NCBI RefSeq assembly: GCF_018139145.2
Contig: NC_059475.1
Location: forward strand, 10,712,437-10,776,436
Length of the DNA stretch: 64,000 nucleotides
Direction: 5' to 3'
Source of the DNA: Gymnogyps californianus
Taxonomy: Eukaryota > Chordata > Aves > Accipitriformes > Cathartidae
The notes under the pieces were generated by a model that was not told where the DNA came from, did not search any database, and saw only the letters and a program-made list of their open reading frames with translations. Below, in pieces: positions 1 to 12,200 of this stretch. Position numbers and translations under genes: made by a program. How positions within the stretch are numbered: the first letter of the stretch is position 1; each line of letters starts with the position of its first letter.

Positions 1-572
1 TGCTACAATCTCTTGGGTTTTAATGGGAGGGATTTGATGAAGGAAAACAAGGGGACTTCAGTCTCCACTTCTTCACCATTAGTGCTAGCCAGGAGGTTCT
101 GCATCATATGACTCGTAGTGCGTTCACACAGTTGTTCAGCTCCACTTTCATGCTGGACTTGCATTGGCCACTCATTTCTCCTGCACTTGCCCAAACAACT
201 GCAGGCCCAGAATGATCTGGACTGACTGATCTTGAAGACGGATCCCAGAGTTCTAGATTGCTTTTTACTGTGTGTAGTATGTGCTTCTGAGTCTGCAAGT
301 CACACGAAATGAAGTTTGCTGTGAGTCTTGACCTTATTGCGTTGCAGGAAATTTGTACTTGAAGCAAAGCTACCACATCTGATACAGGTCCCACCCTCTC
401 CACACCCACTTCAGTGACTTCAGAAATCTGATTGTTAGTTATGTACATGTCACTGGGAGTGGCATCAACTTGAACTGTTATTGTATATTGCACTTCTTGG
501 ATATCCATCTGATGTTTATATTTCCATATGTGGCCACGAACCTGAAAATTAGGGCCTTTATAGAATGATTTC
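1..572 (-). pseudogene. Unidentified coding-like stretch with a frameshift
   Basis: Read on the minus strand, an open frame runs from just after a TAG near 572 down to a stop at 104. It includes a methionine at 508 and gives 134 residues from there. A second frame takes over near 200 and stays open to a stop at position 3. Together the two frames cover almost the whole stretch, which suggests one former coding sequence broken by a frameshift around 195-215. The sequence AATTTTCAG just before about 543 could be a weak splice acceptor, so it might instead be part of an exon. I do not recognise the protein: it is hydrophilic, rich in Q, S, T and V, with no membrane segment and no zinc or catalytic motif. 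It may continue beyond the left edge. A decayed retrocopy or old exon is my guess; chance openness cannot be excluded. Confidence 0.25.
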
Positions 573-2188
573 TACTAATATAAATTATTTTTCTATTCTT
601 TGCGAGCAATTATTTTTTCTTTTAACTTCTGAAAAAAACACTAGTTCTCAGCATGAAGAGCCAAGAGATATTCTTCAACACTGGGATCAGAAAGAGCATG
701 AAAGTGACCTGTTATACCATTCATCTTAGCCATAGCATAGACCTATCCACTCATCCATAAACATGTGTTTGGAGACAAGCAAAGAAGGGAACAGGATGAC
801 TAGTCTGGATAATGTTCATATTGTTCTTAAGTCAGTCCTGTTGACGTTTCTTGAAAGTGTGATAATGCAGCTTGAACATGGAGTCAGTCAGAGCGAGTGG
901 AGAGAGCATGACTAAAAAGTTCATTGTTGCCACATGAATAAGGGGCCGGGAGGCTGCCTCATGGGCCCGGGGCAGTGCAGGTGGTAGAGTCTAAGCAGAT
1001 GGTTATGGCTTGCTCTGAGTGCTACAGATTCCTCGAGGATATGTTAATCAACACATTTTAATAAACAAACAAAACCACGCCATTTTTTAAATAAAAAAAT
1101 GCCAGTGATCAGTTGCACTTCTTGTCCAGTATTACTTCAATGATTTTCACATAAAGCTAATGAAATTTAAGATACTCTGCATATTCATTTACTATGTTTA
1201 TTTCCCCCGCCATTTCTTTGCTTGTTTGGATGTGTGGGAAGTTGTCTATATTTATTTAAAAGATTTGTATCATCTTGAGGTGTCTTGTGGATCAGTGTAT
1301 GGACCAGAGATTGAGAAGCAATGCATGAGATTACAGGGGAGTCTTAACAACTTAATGACAGACAAACTTGCGACACCCAACAAAATAAAATCCTGTTCAG
1401 TGGTTCTTCACATGCTCCTCCTGCAGGCTGTCTCAGTCAGAGCGCTGAACCAAACTGAGCCTGCCTCCCTGTCAAAGTTGGTATGATACCTAGAACTCTT
1501 TTCCTTCTATGAAAAGAAATTCTATGCTAAAAGTCTTCTCTGACTTTTTAGGAGAGTAATCATCCTTTTAGGTATGTGTTTTCTGTTGTTGTTTTAGACT
1601 TGATCTTTTAATTAATTCAAACTCCAAGTTGGAAGTAGCAGCTTGGGGTAGCCAATTATTTTGAATTTCCTTGGGTTTGCTCCCATAATCCTTATGTTGT
1701 GTCATACTTAATTATGTTGATGGCATGAAGTAGTGTACAGTTTTTCCTACATAATTCTTTTAATTTTGTCTTGGAAAGTGCTAAGCCTGTCATAAATAAG
1801 ACCTGTATCATCCCTAGTATAATTTTACTTAAATATTATATAACCATTAAAAGTACAGTTTCATCAGGCTCCTTTTACTCCAGATTTTAATGACTCTTCT
1901 CTAATGTATTGTTTATGGTTTAATATCAGCTATTGGTTACATGACTACAAAATCTATGGAAAAAAAAATAGAAGATATACTGCGTGTATAAATGCCAAGC
2001 ATGAAAGGATTAGTAAAGGTGGATAAATATATTCATTATAGCATACACTTTGCTGAAATCATGAATTGAATGTCTGCTTTTTAGAAATCTGATCTACATC
2101 TTATTAAGTCAATTGAAAGACTCCCCTAAGTAATCTTTGGATCAGATCTTTGGTGAAAGAAGGAAATGTTCTTGTGTGTTTCTTTCAG
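573..2188. other. AT-rich noncoding stretch
   Basis: I see no gene, repeat family or RNA gene here. The longest open frame (1160-1486, plus, 108 codons) is cysteine-rich only at its start, matches no family I know, and has no splice or promoter context. It is most likely a chance frame. Confidence 0.5.
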
Positions 2189-2250
2189 GTTTTTATGAGT
2201 TGTATTGGGAACTGGATGCAAAGCTGTTGTTCAAGCCAAAGACAGCATCT
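2189..2250 (+). other. Exon-like segment between good splice signals
   Basis: A 62-nt segment is bounded by an acceptor (TGTGTTTCTTTCAG, ending at 2188) and a near-consensus donor (GTAAGT at 2251). With a two-base split codon at the start it reads 20 open codons, beginning FYELYWELDA, and ends on a codon boundary. That is what a small internal coding exon would look like. I do not recognise the peptide and found no flanking exon with matching phase. One such match in 64 kb could easily arise by chance. Confidence 0.2.
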
Positions 2251-5200
2251 GTAAGTACGCAGATCAAGTTATTAGTGAGTAGTGAAATGCAGTCCGCAAA
2301 AAGAGCTGAAAGATTGCCAGTGTTCCTAGATTGTCAATGCACAATTAGGCTCCTTTTGTATTTTAGTAATACATGCCTATTTAGTAAACAAATATTCGCT
2401 ACCAATGCTGAAAGTTATAGGGCAATCTCATGCCAAGGACACAGAAGGAGAGATCCACAGGCTCGTGAAGTTACTTCAGACCAAATCCTTTCTTTTCCAA
2501 GTGAATTCTTTACTTGAACATTTTTTAATCTGGGTTTCTGACCTTTTGTTTATTTGTAGTTAAATGGGAAGAATATTACTTTACTTTGGGTATTGCTTCA
2601 AAGCATCCTTTCTAATATTTTTAAAGTCTCTCAAGATTATCCACTGAAATACAAGATAAAAATGCAAATCATCGTCATGCTCTTTTTGCCAGTGTTCTGT
2701 TGTGGTACACCTAATTCTTTTTTCATGTTGTCTTCTTGTTTGTGATATTAGATACTAGCTTGAGGTTCAGAGGATAAAAGGCTAAAATGCCACAAATAAT
2801 AATTTAAGATAATCAGTAATTATGTTATTTAGCCAATATGAAGTTTTTGCCACTAATGAAAAAAAACAGACTTCTGTTACTTGGCCTCTGTTCAAACATT
2901 TCTACCTATTGCATTTGGTATTTCTCATGAATATTGAATTAGCGAGTTGCCAAATATGACTCAAAAAAAAAATCCATCACACAAAATGGAAATATGAAGT
3001 GTAGCCAAGATTCTCTTGGAACACTAGAAATGCATTCTGCTGTAAGTTACATCTCATGTAACCCTATGGAATCCATTTGGATTTTGTAATAAACTGTATT
3101 TTTGTGTAATATTTCTAATATATTACTGGTATTGCATTAATTAGTTTAGTGCAGTAGTAACTCTCATTAGGAGTGGGTTCTAGTATGCCAGATACTGTAC
3201 CAGCAAAATAGATAGAGAGGTGATATTGTTGAAAGTGTTTAAGCAGCACAGGAATCTGTTCCCAATAAAAAAAAAAATGAGGCACTCGGAAACTGCTATT
3301 TTATTGAAAGCCCATAATGCATAGTATTTTATCTGTATAATTCATTTCAAGAATGGAACAATGGGATTTCTTCAAATTTCATCCTGGTTAAAATGTTACA
3401 ATTTAAGTATAGGATTTGGAGATTTCCATAGACATAATAATGAAATTTAAAATAATTAATGTAATTAATGTACACTTAACTGAGCATATCTGCAAAGGTA
3501 TGCAAGGTAGCTCTGAAACTGAAGATTCAAATAAGATGACAAAGAAATTGCAAGAAAACATTGTCCAGACAGTATCTTCATTTTTCATGGCATTAACCTG
3601 ATCCTAAATTTAAAATTTTATGAAGACTTGAAGAACAATTGTGGTAAATGAGGAAAACAGATGGTAGTATGGTGAAATAGCAGATCATCCATGTGAGAAG
3701 CAGTGAATGTGTATTTCATTCAGCTAACATAGGCCCAGAAGATCTCTTTATTTTTGGCATACAATTAGTCCTAATCATGTGTTCAGTTGTAACTTGGTGT
3801 CTGGGATTCCCAGCATCTTGTCTAAGGCATTTTATGAATTTTTTTTGCAAGTACAACTACCAGTAGAATTGTATTTAAATGATATTTCAACTATTTGCAA
3901 CCCTGGTCAGCACAGTCGTGCTGATGGAAATCTGCAATATATTTATGACCTAAGGGTCTATGCTTTGCTTCCATAGAAAACAAATAGACAAATGGACAAA
4001 GAAGACGAGAAAATTATGTTTATCATAAAAGTCTGCAGAATTAATCTATCATTCTTTTCTTGTCCCTGGGAAAGTAAAGCTGACATATCTTACATGCTAT
4101 ATGGAATCCTATGGACCTACAGAAAAGAAAGGGCAAACCAGATTTTCCTTAAGGATGTTAAGCCTTGTGGATCCATACGCCTTCATTGCACAATTTTAAA
4201 GCTTATATGCAAGTCTGTGCTGAGCTCATTTTAGGAAGCGTGGTATTGTCATTTGAATCACCTGGGCATATAAATTACTGTGCCTCAGAAATACTGCTGG
4301 CTTGGAGGTGAGCTTGACCTTCCTGAAGCCAGGAGGGGAACTGGAAGAGAGTTCTGATTCTGGAGTTATCACTGGGCTAAAGAAAAGAAGAAGGGCAAAG
4401 AGGGAGGTCTGATCAGTTTGTCTAATGATGCTAATGCTGTAAGAGTGAGAGAGTATCTGTTTGATCATGCTGACACATTTTGGCTCTTTTGAGTCATCAC
4501 ACACCTGTGTAACATAAGTAACGTGCACATATGTTGTATTTTTTTGCTGTGTATATTTGTCATTTTATTTTCCAAGTAGATGTAATTTGTTGAGATGTAT
4601 TACTGAAAAGATTTTTCTTCTGCTGTTGGTCATAGCTTGCTTATTACAGCAAGGAATATATGTTTTCCTTTTTTCCGGAGGTGTCTCTTTTAGAGAATGA
4701 CTATGTTTAAGGATTGTAATTGTGGTTGGTTAAACAATGTTTTGTGGGTTTGGCCTGTCACGGAGAAGGCAGTTGAATATGCACGTGCCTTATTATTATA
4801 AGGCAGATAGTAGTTGGTCAATAAATCATCAGCTGAGTGATTGCTTGTCTTGAGTATTTCTGTGTCTGTTAAATTTGGGACTTTCTCCAGATGATAAGAA
4901 AACATTCTTGATGATGCTTGGTACAGGCTAACTCAGATGTCACTGACCATTGGTTGCATAATCTCCATAACTGCAGTCTTAGTCTAAGAAAACCCTTCTT
5001 CTTCAATGGGGCCTTTTTTAGTCTTTTCATGCACATTGTTACTGTTCCTATTCACATAGTAACCATTTTTACCTCATTTTGTCTCTGCTTTTAAACTACT
5101 TCAGATGCACTCAGTCCTTTAAAAACAAACCTTTAAAGGCATTTCCCTTTGTTTTCAGTGAGAAACCATAGTAAATGCTATATGCTTTTAAGCATTCAAA

Positions 5201-8144
5201 AGGCTTTGTGGACTTTGCTTTCTATGTTGTTAATGCAGTTGGTACAGATTCAGCTAGCTTTCATGTGTAGCAAATTCATCACGTATCTATTTTCTGTCTC
5301 TCAGCACCTCTGTTAGTTTGATGTTGGGCTCTGACTAGCTCTTTATATTTCCATGGTTACAAGTAGTCACAAGGTTCTGTTAACCCCCAAAGGCAGAGTA
5401 ATTATGGATTTTTTTGCTATAAGAAGCATAAAATTAACAAATTAGACTATATATATATGAAAAGATTGTTTTTAACATTACAATAAAAACTTTGAAAGTT
5501 AATTTTCATTCACTGAAAAAGTGTTCGAGTCTTTTGCTGCCATTATGACTATGTCACATTTTTTGTAAAGATGAGTTTCTGTTAAAAAACCTGGAGGATC
5601 TTTTTTTCTTTCCCTTTTAATTTTGATTGAAATTTGCAATAGATTTTGAAGGCAGTGGATTCAGAGCAAACAATGCAGGTTCAGACCTGTTCTATAATTA
5701 AATAATCACCAATGAGCATTAATTATTAGTATGTGTACTATTGTTTGTTTTTAAAGATAGAAAAAATGGAGGTAAGAAGCACACTAACTTGCCAAAGAAC
5801 ACAGATGTAGACACATCCAAATCAGACTAAGAATTTCAGATCTCAAAATGCCATATTTCTTTCTAACAAAAACTGATAGAAAGTCCTTTCTGACTTTCAG
5901 ATCTCATCTCTGGTCAAAGCCTAGATTCTTCCCAATAAATTAAGTGCAGAGAGTTGCACCTTCAATGAGTGGATAAGAGATGTTATAGACCCTTAATAGG
6001 AGAAGGCAGCTGGAAGGAGCAGTGTTTTTCTGAGAGGCTTTCTTTAGATAAGATTAAAGCAGTAGCAGGTTTTGAGGATTTTTGTATAGACTTATGTAGC
6101 TGTGATTTGTTATAGTCTCTTGTGATGAAGAGCTCTGAATGAAGGAGAGGTTTCTGGATCTTCCCTGGACAGAACAGGTAGTGAGTTGCTGAGGGCAGAG
6201 GGATGAGAGGGAGTGATAAAAGAAAGCCAGAGAAAAGTCTCTAATAGGAAGAGAAAATCTTGTGTACTAAAAAGGTTTTGTACAGTGATAGAAGCATTGA
6301 CTGGAATTGCAGAAAGTGACCCTGCTAAGTAGTGGAACAAAGCTCTTCCAGGGAAAGAGAATGAGACTCTCTGTCATCACCTATGTAGAGTTATCGCATC
6401 AATGCATACAGCAAAAGCACTAGAATCTTCCTAATTGAAGAGGAGAAAACTCCCCCTTTTCCTTTCTTTTTGGAGGTTTTCTTTTTAGCTGGAGATACTA
6501 AAATTGCTGAATCGCCAAATCAGTAGAGGCATAAGCTGCTTCTATGGTAAAATAGCTAGTAACACTGTAAAATAACTAGTTGTTTAAATAGTACAGCCAT
6601 AGGAGAAAAGTATGTTAATGGGGAAAATGGACCAGAAATCACATATCATGTGCTATCTATTCATTTAAAAGATAGACAATAGTAATGACACAACATTCTT
6701 TATCCTCAAAGTGCGTTATGAATGTTAATGAATGTTCAGAGTCCCAGTGGAGTGCATGGGCACACTGATTATATTCAGATATAATGTATGAGACATGATA
6801 AATGTATTATTACACAATGTATCTAAACACTTCTGAGCAGAAACCTAGTCCAAGTACACCTATGAACAACTACTGAAAAATGGAACAATAAAACTCTAGC
6901 ATGATAATTGTGCTGGCTACTCCCCATTGGTCAAGAGTGTAACTGTTACATACTTCAGATGTTAGATTGTCAGATAATGTGTGCATATCTTTGATGTTTT
7001 AGGTGGCAATGATGATTTCTTACATGTGTGGCACGATAATAATTATGTATAGCAAATGTCAAGACCATGCTCCAATCTGACAGTCAGTTCAGGTGTGAGC
7101 CCAGGGAGGAGGATTTGTCGATCTGAACCTGACAGACTAGGTTGCGTCAGCGTGCCACAAGTGCCACCATGCATGTAGAAGGGGAGCACAATAGCAGCAA
7201 AGAACGGAGTTTGCTGATGTGACTTTTTAACAGCCTGTTTCAGATCCACCTGTGACTTTAACAGCTGGTTCTGCTGAATTGGATGCCAAGAAATGGCATC
7301 TCTTGGATCTCAGGATTTTCTCGCTGCCAGGTTCAAAGTTCTTACAACTGTGGATGTATTAGCTTGCTCCCAAGGAATGTTTGGGTGTTTTTTAACTAAG
7401 GGTTAAATTTCTTAAAGTTGGTGGCTACTACTTCCTTCATCATAGAGTTTTCTCCTAGTAGTGCACTTACAGAGAGATGAAAATGTTCCCCCACTTTTCT
7501 GTGATTGTATTTTTATTGAAATCGGAGCAATCTGGTTCAAACTTCTTGTGAGTATATCTGTAAGAACAGCAGTGTAGGATACTCAGAATGTTCCAGTCAG
7601 TAGTTGCCTAGATAAAACAGTTAGAAAAGGAGAGTATTTGGTAGATGTGTAATTAGGTAGCGTGGAATCATTCTGGAATCCTGTAAATCGGCATGATAAA
7701 CTCAAATTATAATAGAGTATGGTCAAACCAATTCTTCTGTCTCCAAGATGGGAAAATTATATCTCTTTGGAATTTAAATAGGTCTTGGAAATGAATTAAT
7801 TCTAAACTTACTATGCAGAAAATCAGAATACACTAATGTGTGATTAAAATATTCTAGTATTTTCTAATATTTCATTACATCAGTGTGAAGTGCTTCTAAA
7901 ATTATTAGTATTGTTCAGTCCTACATCTGACTGCAGTAGAACTTGTGAGTAGTTTGTGAATCTATATGTATAAATATAAATTTTCCCCCTCAGAATGTTA
8001 GCTTTGCTATTTGCCTGGAAAAGATCCTTGGCCTCTATACATGGCAAAAAGCATTTTCTAAAAACATAATTCTCCAGGAGATGAAAGAGGCAATACCTCT
8101 CTTTATTTCCATCATAGCCTATGCTGGCAAAAGTCCTGACAAAG
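2251..8144. other. AT-rich noncoding stretch
   Basis: No gene, recognisable transposon or structural RNA was found. Open frames of 60-100 codons on either strand (for example 4226-4528 minus and 7880-8170 minus) are isolated and lack family resemblance; the second runs into the LTR at 8150. Several A- or T-rich runs and poly(A)-signal-like AATAAA motifs occur at the frequency expected for such composition. Confidence 0.5.
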
Positions 8145-8149
8145 ATAAG
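8145..8149. repeat. Target-site duplication (left), ATAAG
   Basis: This matches 9203-9207 exactly and abuts the TG end of the solo LTR. It fixes the insertion boundaries. Confidence 0.9.
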
Positions 8150-8323
8150 TGTATCGGGTTTGCGTGGCAAGGTTTTGGTAGTGGAGGGGCTACAGGGGTG
8201 GCTTCTGTGAGAAGCTGCTAGAAGCTTCCCCCATGTCCAACAGGGCCAATGCCAGCCGGCTCCAAGTCGGACCTGCTGCTGGCCAAGGCCGAGCCCATCA
8301 GCGACAGTTGTAGCGCCTCTGGG

Positions 8324-8338
8324 ATAATATATTTAAGG
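8324..8338 (+). promoter_or_regulatory. TATA-like core promoter of the solo LTR
   Basis: ATAATATATTTAAGG is the only strongly AT-rich stretch in the GC-rich front part of the LTR. It sits where a U3 core promoter would be expected. Activity is not shown by the sequence. Confidence 0.4.
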
Positions 8339-8467
8339 AGAAAAAGTTACTGCGCAGCAGCAATGGCAGCCAGAGAGAGGAGTGAGAATATGTGAGAGAA
8401 AGAACTCTGCAGACACCAAGGTCAGTGAAGAAGGAGGGGGAGGAGGTGCTCCAGATATCCGCCTGCA

Positions 8468-8800
8468 GCCCGTGGAGGACCACACGCCAGAGCAGGTGGA
8501 TGCCTGAAGGAGGCTGTGACCCCGTGGGAAGCCCACGCTGGAGCAGGCTCCTGGCAGGACCTGTGGACCCATGGAGAGAGGAGCCCGCGCTGAAGCAGGT
8601 TTGCTGGCAGGACCTGTGACCCTGTGGGGGACCTGCACTGGAGCGGTCTGTTCCTGAAGAACTGTGCCCCGTGGAAGGGACCCACGCTGGAGCAGTTTGT
8701 GAAGAACTGTAGCCCATGGGAAGGACTCACGTTGGAGAAGTTTGTGGAGGACTGTCTCCCGTGGGAGGGACCCCAAGCTGGAGCAGGGGAAGAGTGTGAG
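8468..8800 (+). repeat. Seven-copy minisatellite inside the LTR
   Basis: Units begin with CCC(G/A/T)TGG at 8468, 8521, 8568, 8620, 8668, 8713 and 8758, so periods are 45-53 bp. Each unit carries a variant of GGACCCACGCTGGAGCAG about 10-15 bases after its start. The last three units are the most regular (45 bp). The array lies between the TATA-like box and the poly(A) signal of the LTR, so it would be transcribed if the LTR promoter were active there. Confidence 0.85.
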
Positions 8801-9007
8801 GAGTCCTCCCCCTGAGGAGGAAGGAGTGGCAGAAACAACCTGTGATGAACTGACCGCATCCCCCATTCCCCGTCCCCCTGTGCTGCTGGAGGGGAGGAGG
8901 TAGAGAATTCGGGAGTAAAGTTAAGCCCGAGAAGAAGGGAGGGGTGGGGGGAAGGTGTTTTTAAGATTTGGTTTCATTTCTCATTATCCTACTCTGATTT
9001 GACTGGT

Positions 9008-9013
9008 AATAAA
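9008..9013 (+). terminator. LTR polyadenylation signal AATAAA
   Basis: A canonical AATAAA lies about 190 bases before the end of the solo LTR, followed by a T/C-rich stretch. This is the usual placement ahead of the R/U5 boundary. Confidence 0.5.
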
Positions 9014-9202
9014 TTAATCTTTTCCCCCCAAGTCGAGTCTGTTTTGCCCATGACGGTAATTGGTGAGTGATCTCCCTGTCTTTATCTCGACCCATGAGCC
9101 TTTATATTTTATTATATTTCCTCTCCCCTGTCCAGCTGGGGAGGGGAGTGATAGAGCGGCTTTGGTGGGCACCTGGCATCCAGCCAGGGTCAACCCACCA
9201 CA

Positions 9203-9207
9203 ATAAG
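9203..9207. repeat. Target-site duplication (right), ATAAG
   Basis: This matches 8145-8149 exactly and directly follows the CA end of the solo LTR. Confidence 0.9.
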
Positions 9208-12200
9208 ACGAAGACTGTTTTCTTTAAAAGCAAAGATAGATATTGTTCTTAGGGATGGGAGCTTAGAGTTGATCCTTTTGTGAGTGCTTCAGATGATAGT
9301 GAGACTTGGAATTTCTGACTCTGCTCACAGTTTGGGGTAAGTCCCTCTTCAGCATAATTCCTGACCATACTGTAAATACGACTACATGAATAGCTGTTTA
9401 GTTGTTTATAAGCCTTTTACTAGAATATATACATTTCAAATTTGAAGAATTTTGTTCTTTGGTGCCCACAAGAACATTTGTTTGTGCTAACCTGTCCTCA
9501 CTTGTCCAGCTATTCTCAGTGTTTGGAAAGCAAACTTTTTGGGGTTTAGCTGTTTATTTTATCATGAAATCTTATTAAGGTTCTGAACTCAGCTGCAACC
9601 CTCTGATTGCCATCAGAGGCCAAGACCCAAAGACGATCCCTTTGCAGGGTTGTTTTCAGAGGAGCAGGAACAGAAAATAAGGAAATCTTTTTCGTTATAG
9701 AAAAATTTTAAAAGTAAGAGCTTTCTTGTTACTCTGCAATATTTTTCCAAGTTTCCATTATCATTGTTCACTCTGCACAAATGTCTTAAAAACACTTAAA
9801 GCAGATGACTTACTGTGTTGCTCGTATACCATAGCAGTGCTTATCCTAGAGTTTCACTGTGGCTTTCTTGATTGCTAAAGCAGATTGTGAGCTTGCTAGG
9901 ACCCAATTGTGCAAAGCAATCTGCAATACTTCCTTTTTCATGCAGTCTAGTTCTGGTGGTAAAGGTGAAAAGGCTGTCATGGAAGTCAGGAGGGAGGGTA
10001 TTAACAAATTTTATTAAGGTTTCTGACTCATGAGGGACATTTTTATATTTATATGTTTGAACTTCTGTTTTGGGTAACAAGCCTAGAGTTTGTGAAATAT
10101 GTACAAGAATCATCTTAAAGGAAGACACATGGGAAGGCAGTATCATAGTGCTGGGATAAAAGAAAATACCAGATGAAGTGAAACTTCAGATTTTTATCTT
10201 ACCTAAGCAGGAGATACTACTCAGATATCTGAGCATGTGGTTGTCTCTCAACACTCTCTCTCCTTAGCTAAGTGTTTATTCAGGTTACACAGAGAAACTT
10301 AGAACAGATGATGAGAAAAAACATATTTAGCAAATATAAAATAAAGCATTATTGAAGCTCTTTCTACAAATAAAGCAATAGCAAAAACAGAATTGCAGTT
10401 TACTTTTGTTGCATAAATATATGATTACATTTCTCTTGTGTTTAGAAAGATCCTTTTCTATCCATAAACACTTAATGAGTGATAGATCAGAATCCAGAAA
10501 AGTGATTGTAAGACAGTCCAGTGCCCTGTAACCTCCAGCAAATTAGCCTATGGTCAGTCTGGCTATTTTGTTGCTGCTGTGCTCTAAGTTACTTGTTCTA
10601 TGTATTTGTAATGTCTCTTGCACATGTTGAATTGACCAGGAGGGGGCAGAACTGCATAAGTGTAGTCACTTGCATGTGACTTACAGGCATCTATATTGTA
10701 TGGTGAAATGAAAATAAGTGGAAAACTGATCTATGAAAAAGATTTGGTGATAATTGTAGCTTAATGTTCACCTAAAATCAATTACTCAGATATTCAGAAA
10801 CTACTTGTATGTATTTTCTACATAGGTCTTTCATTGCTGCTATGCTATCAATGAACATTTCTGAAGGAAATGCTTTCTGGGTTTTAATAGCACTGCTAGG
10901 GGAACTCAAGCATTTAACTGGATTATTCAGTGTACACTTGAAACAGAGTTGTCTTTTTCACTATTGAAGATTACTGTGAATCTCGGGGATTTTTGCTTAA
11001 TTTTTTTTTGCTTGTAACTGTAGTGTAGTTTCTCTTATGGTTTCTAAAGCAATTAGTTTGGTAGTTATTTTCTTGCCTTTTCAGGTTTAGAGTAAAAGGT
11101 TTTAAACCAAAGTGCCTATTTTTAATATATGGTAAAATATTAGCCACATCATCTATAAAGCAGGTTAAAATCAGTATTTCTCTTGAAAACTTGAATGGAA
11201 TGGAATGCAACAGTTATTTTTATTTTCTGTAGAGAACCTGATTTAAAGGCCATTCACTCAGAGTAATTTAAATCAACCAATGTACTTTGGGTAAACTGGG
11301 CTGTTGATGCAGTGTCTTTTCAGAACAAAGGCTGAGCTTCTTCCCAAACAGTTTGCAGCTTGAGCAAAGAGAAGGGATGACAGTTACAGAGCAGGTCTCG
11401 GGGTGGAGGGGAATGCGCGAGTGAAGGACAACTGGGGAGACAGTGAGGTTCACTGTTTGCTTTGATACAGTTTTTTCTTTATTATTGTAGGCTCTTTCTA
11501 GCAACAGGGTCTACTGCTTTTCTTCCTGGGAATTAGATTGAAACATATAATCAAAGAATGCTAAAATTTATGCTCCAATAAAAAGTATTCATGCTAATGG
11601 TAAACAGCTTCTGCTGTAGTAAACCTTATTTTATAAGAAAGCTGAAGTATTGTTTTTGAGTGACTGTTTATTTTTTAAAACTGGCAGTGTGCTTAAGCAA
11701 GTTCTTGAGATCTACAGAGTAACATAGTTGGCTTAATATATTATCAAAATGAAATGGCTAAAGCGGTGTCAACATCTTCATAGTCTGGAGGTAGAGTAGG
11801 CAGAAGGATTCTGGAGAGATTTAAATCACAGTAAAAGCAAAACAGTCTTTTGGAGGCAAATAATACCAATATTATGCTATGTTGCAGAAGTGCTATTTTA
11901 GGAATTATAAATAGTCAATATTGACCTCTGTCTAAACTAAGAGAGAATGATTTGGTTTTTGTTTAAAATTGCGGATCAGGAATGCAATCTTTGATATGAA
12001 GCACGCTTTGGAGATCATGTGGGGGCTGTCTAAACCTAACAGCTGTCTCTTCAGCAAGCTGGAAGAAAGTTTGGTCTACCAGAATCTCTGTTCCAGAAGT
12101 GTTGCCAGTTCAGATCCTTGTGTCTGGGCTTATTGAACCAGTATTGTGTCATCTGTGTGAGCAATTTTGACCGCGTTGCTCTACCGTCTACTAATTTGGA

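Larger units (their letters stand above)
8150..9202 (+). mobile_element. Solo LTR of an avian endogenous retrovirus (5-bp duplication ATAAG)
   Basis: The element starts TGTATCGGG and ends CCACCACA, the TG...CA ends of a retroviral LTR. It is flanked by the direct repeat ATAAG at 8145-8149 and 9203-9207. It is 1053 bp, much more GC-rich than its surroundings, and I recognise its text as an LTR family common in bird genomes. In order it has a GC-rich 5' part, a TATA-like ATAATATATTTAAGG at 8324-8338, a minisatellite at 8468-8800, an AATAAA poly(A) signal at 9008-9013, and a U5-like tail. There is no internal retroviral sequence, so this is the product of recombination between two LTRs. A 5-bp duplication is typical of the ERVL class, but the class is not certain. 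All open frames inside it, on both strands, are by-products of the repeat units and are not genes. Confidence 0.93.

Noticed and set aside
3403..3601. Opposed 61-codon frames on both strands
   Set aside because: Mirror-image frames of one AT-rich sequence; no coding character.
8298..8866. Several overlapping open frames of 75-177 codons on both strands, proline- and serine-rich
   Set aside because: They lie wholly inside the solo LTR and are read-throughs of its GC-rich minisatellite units in several phases; no family resemblance.
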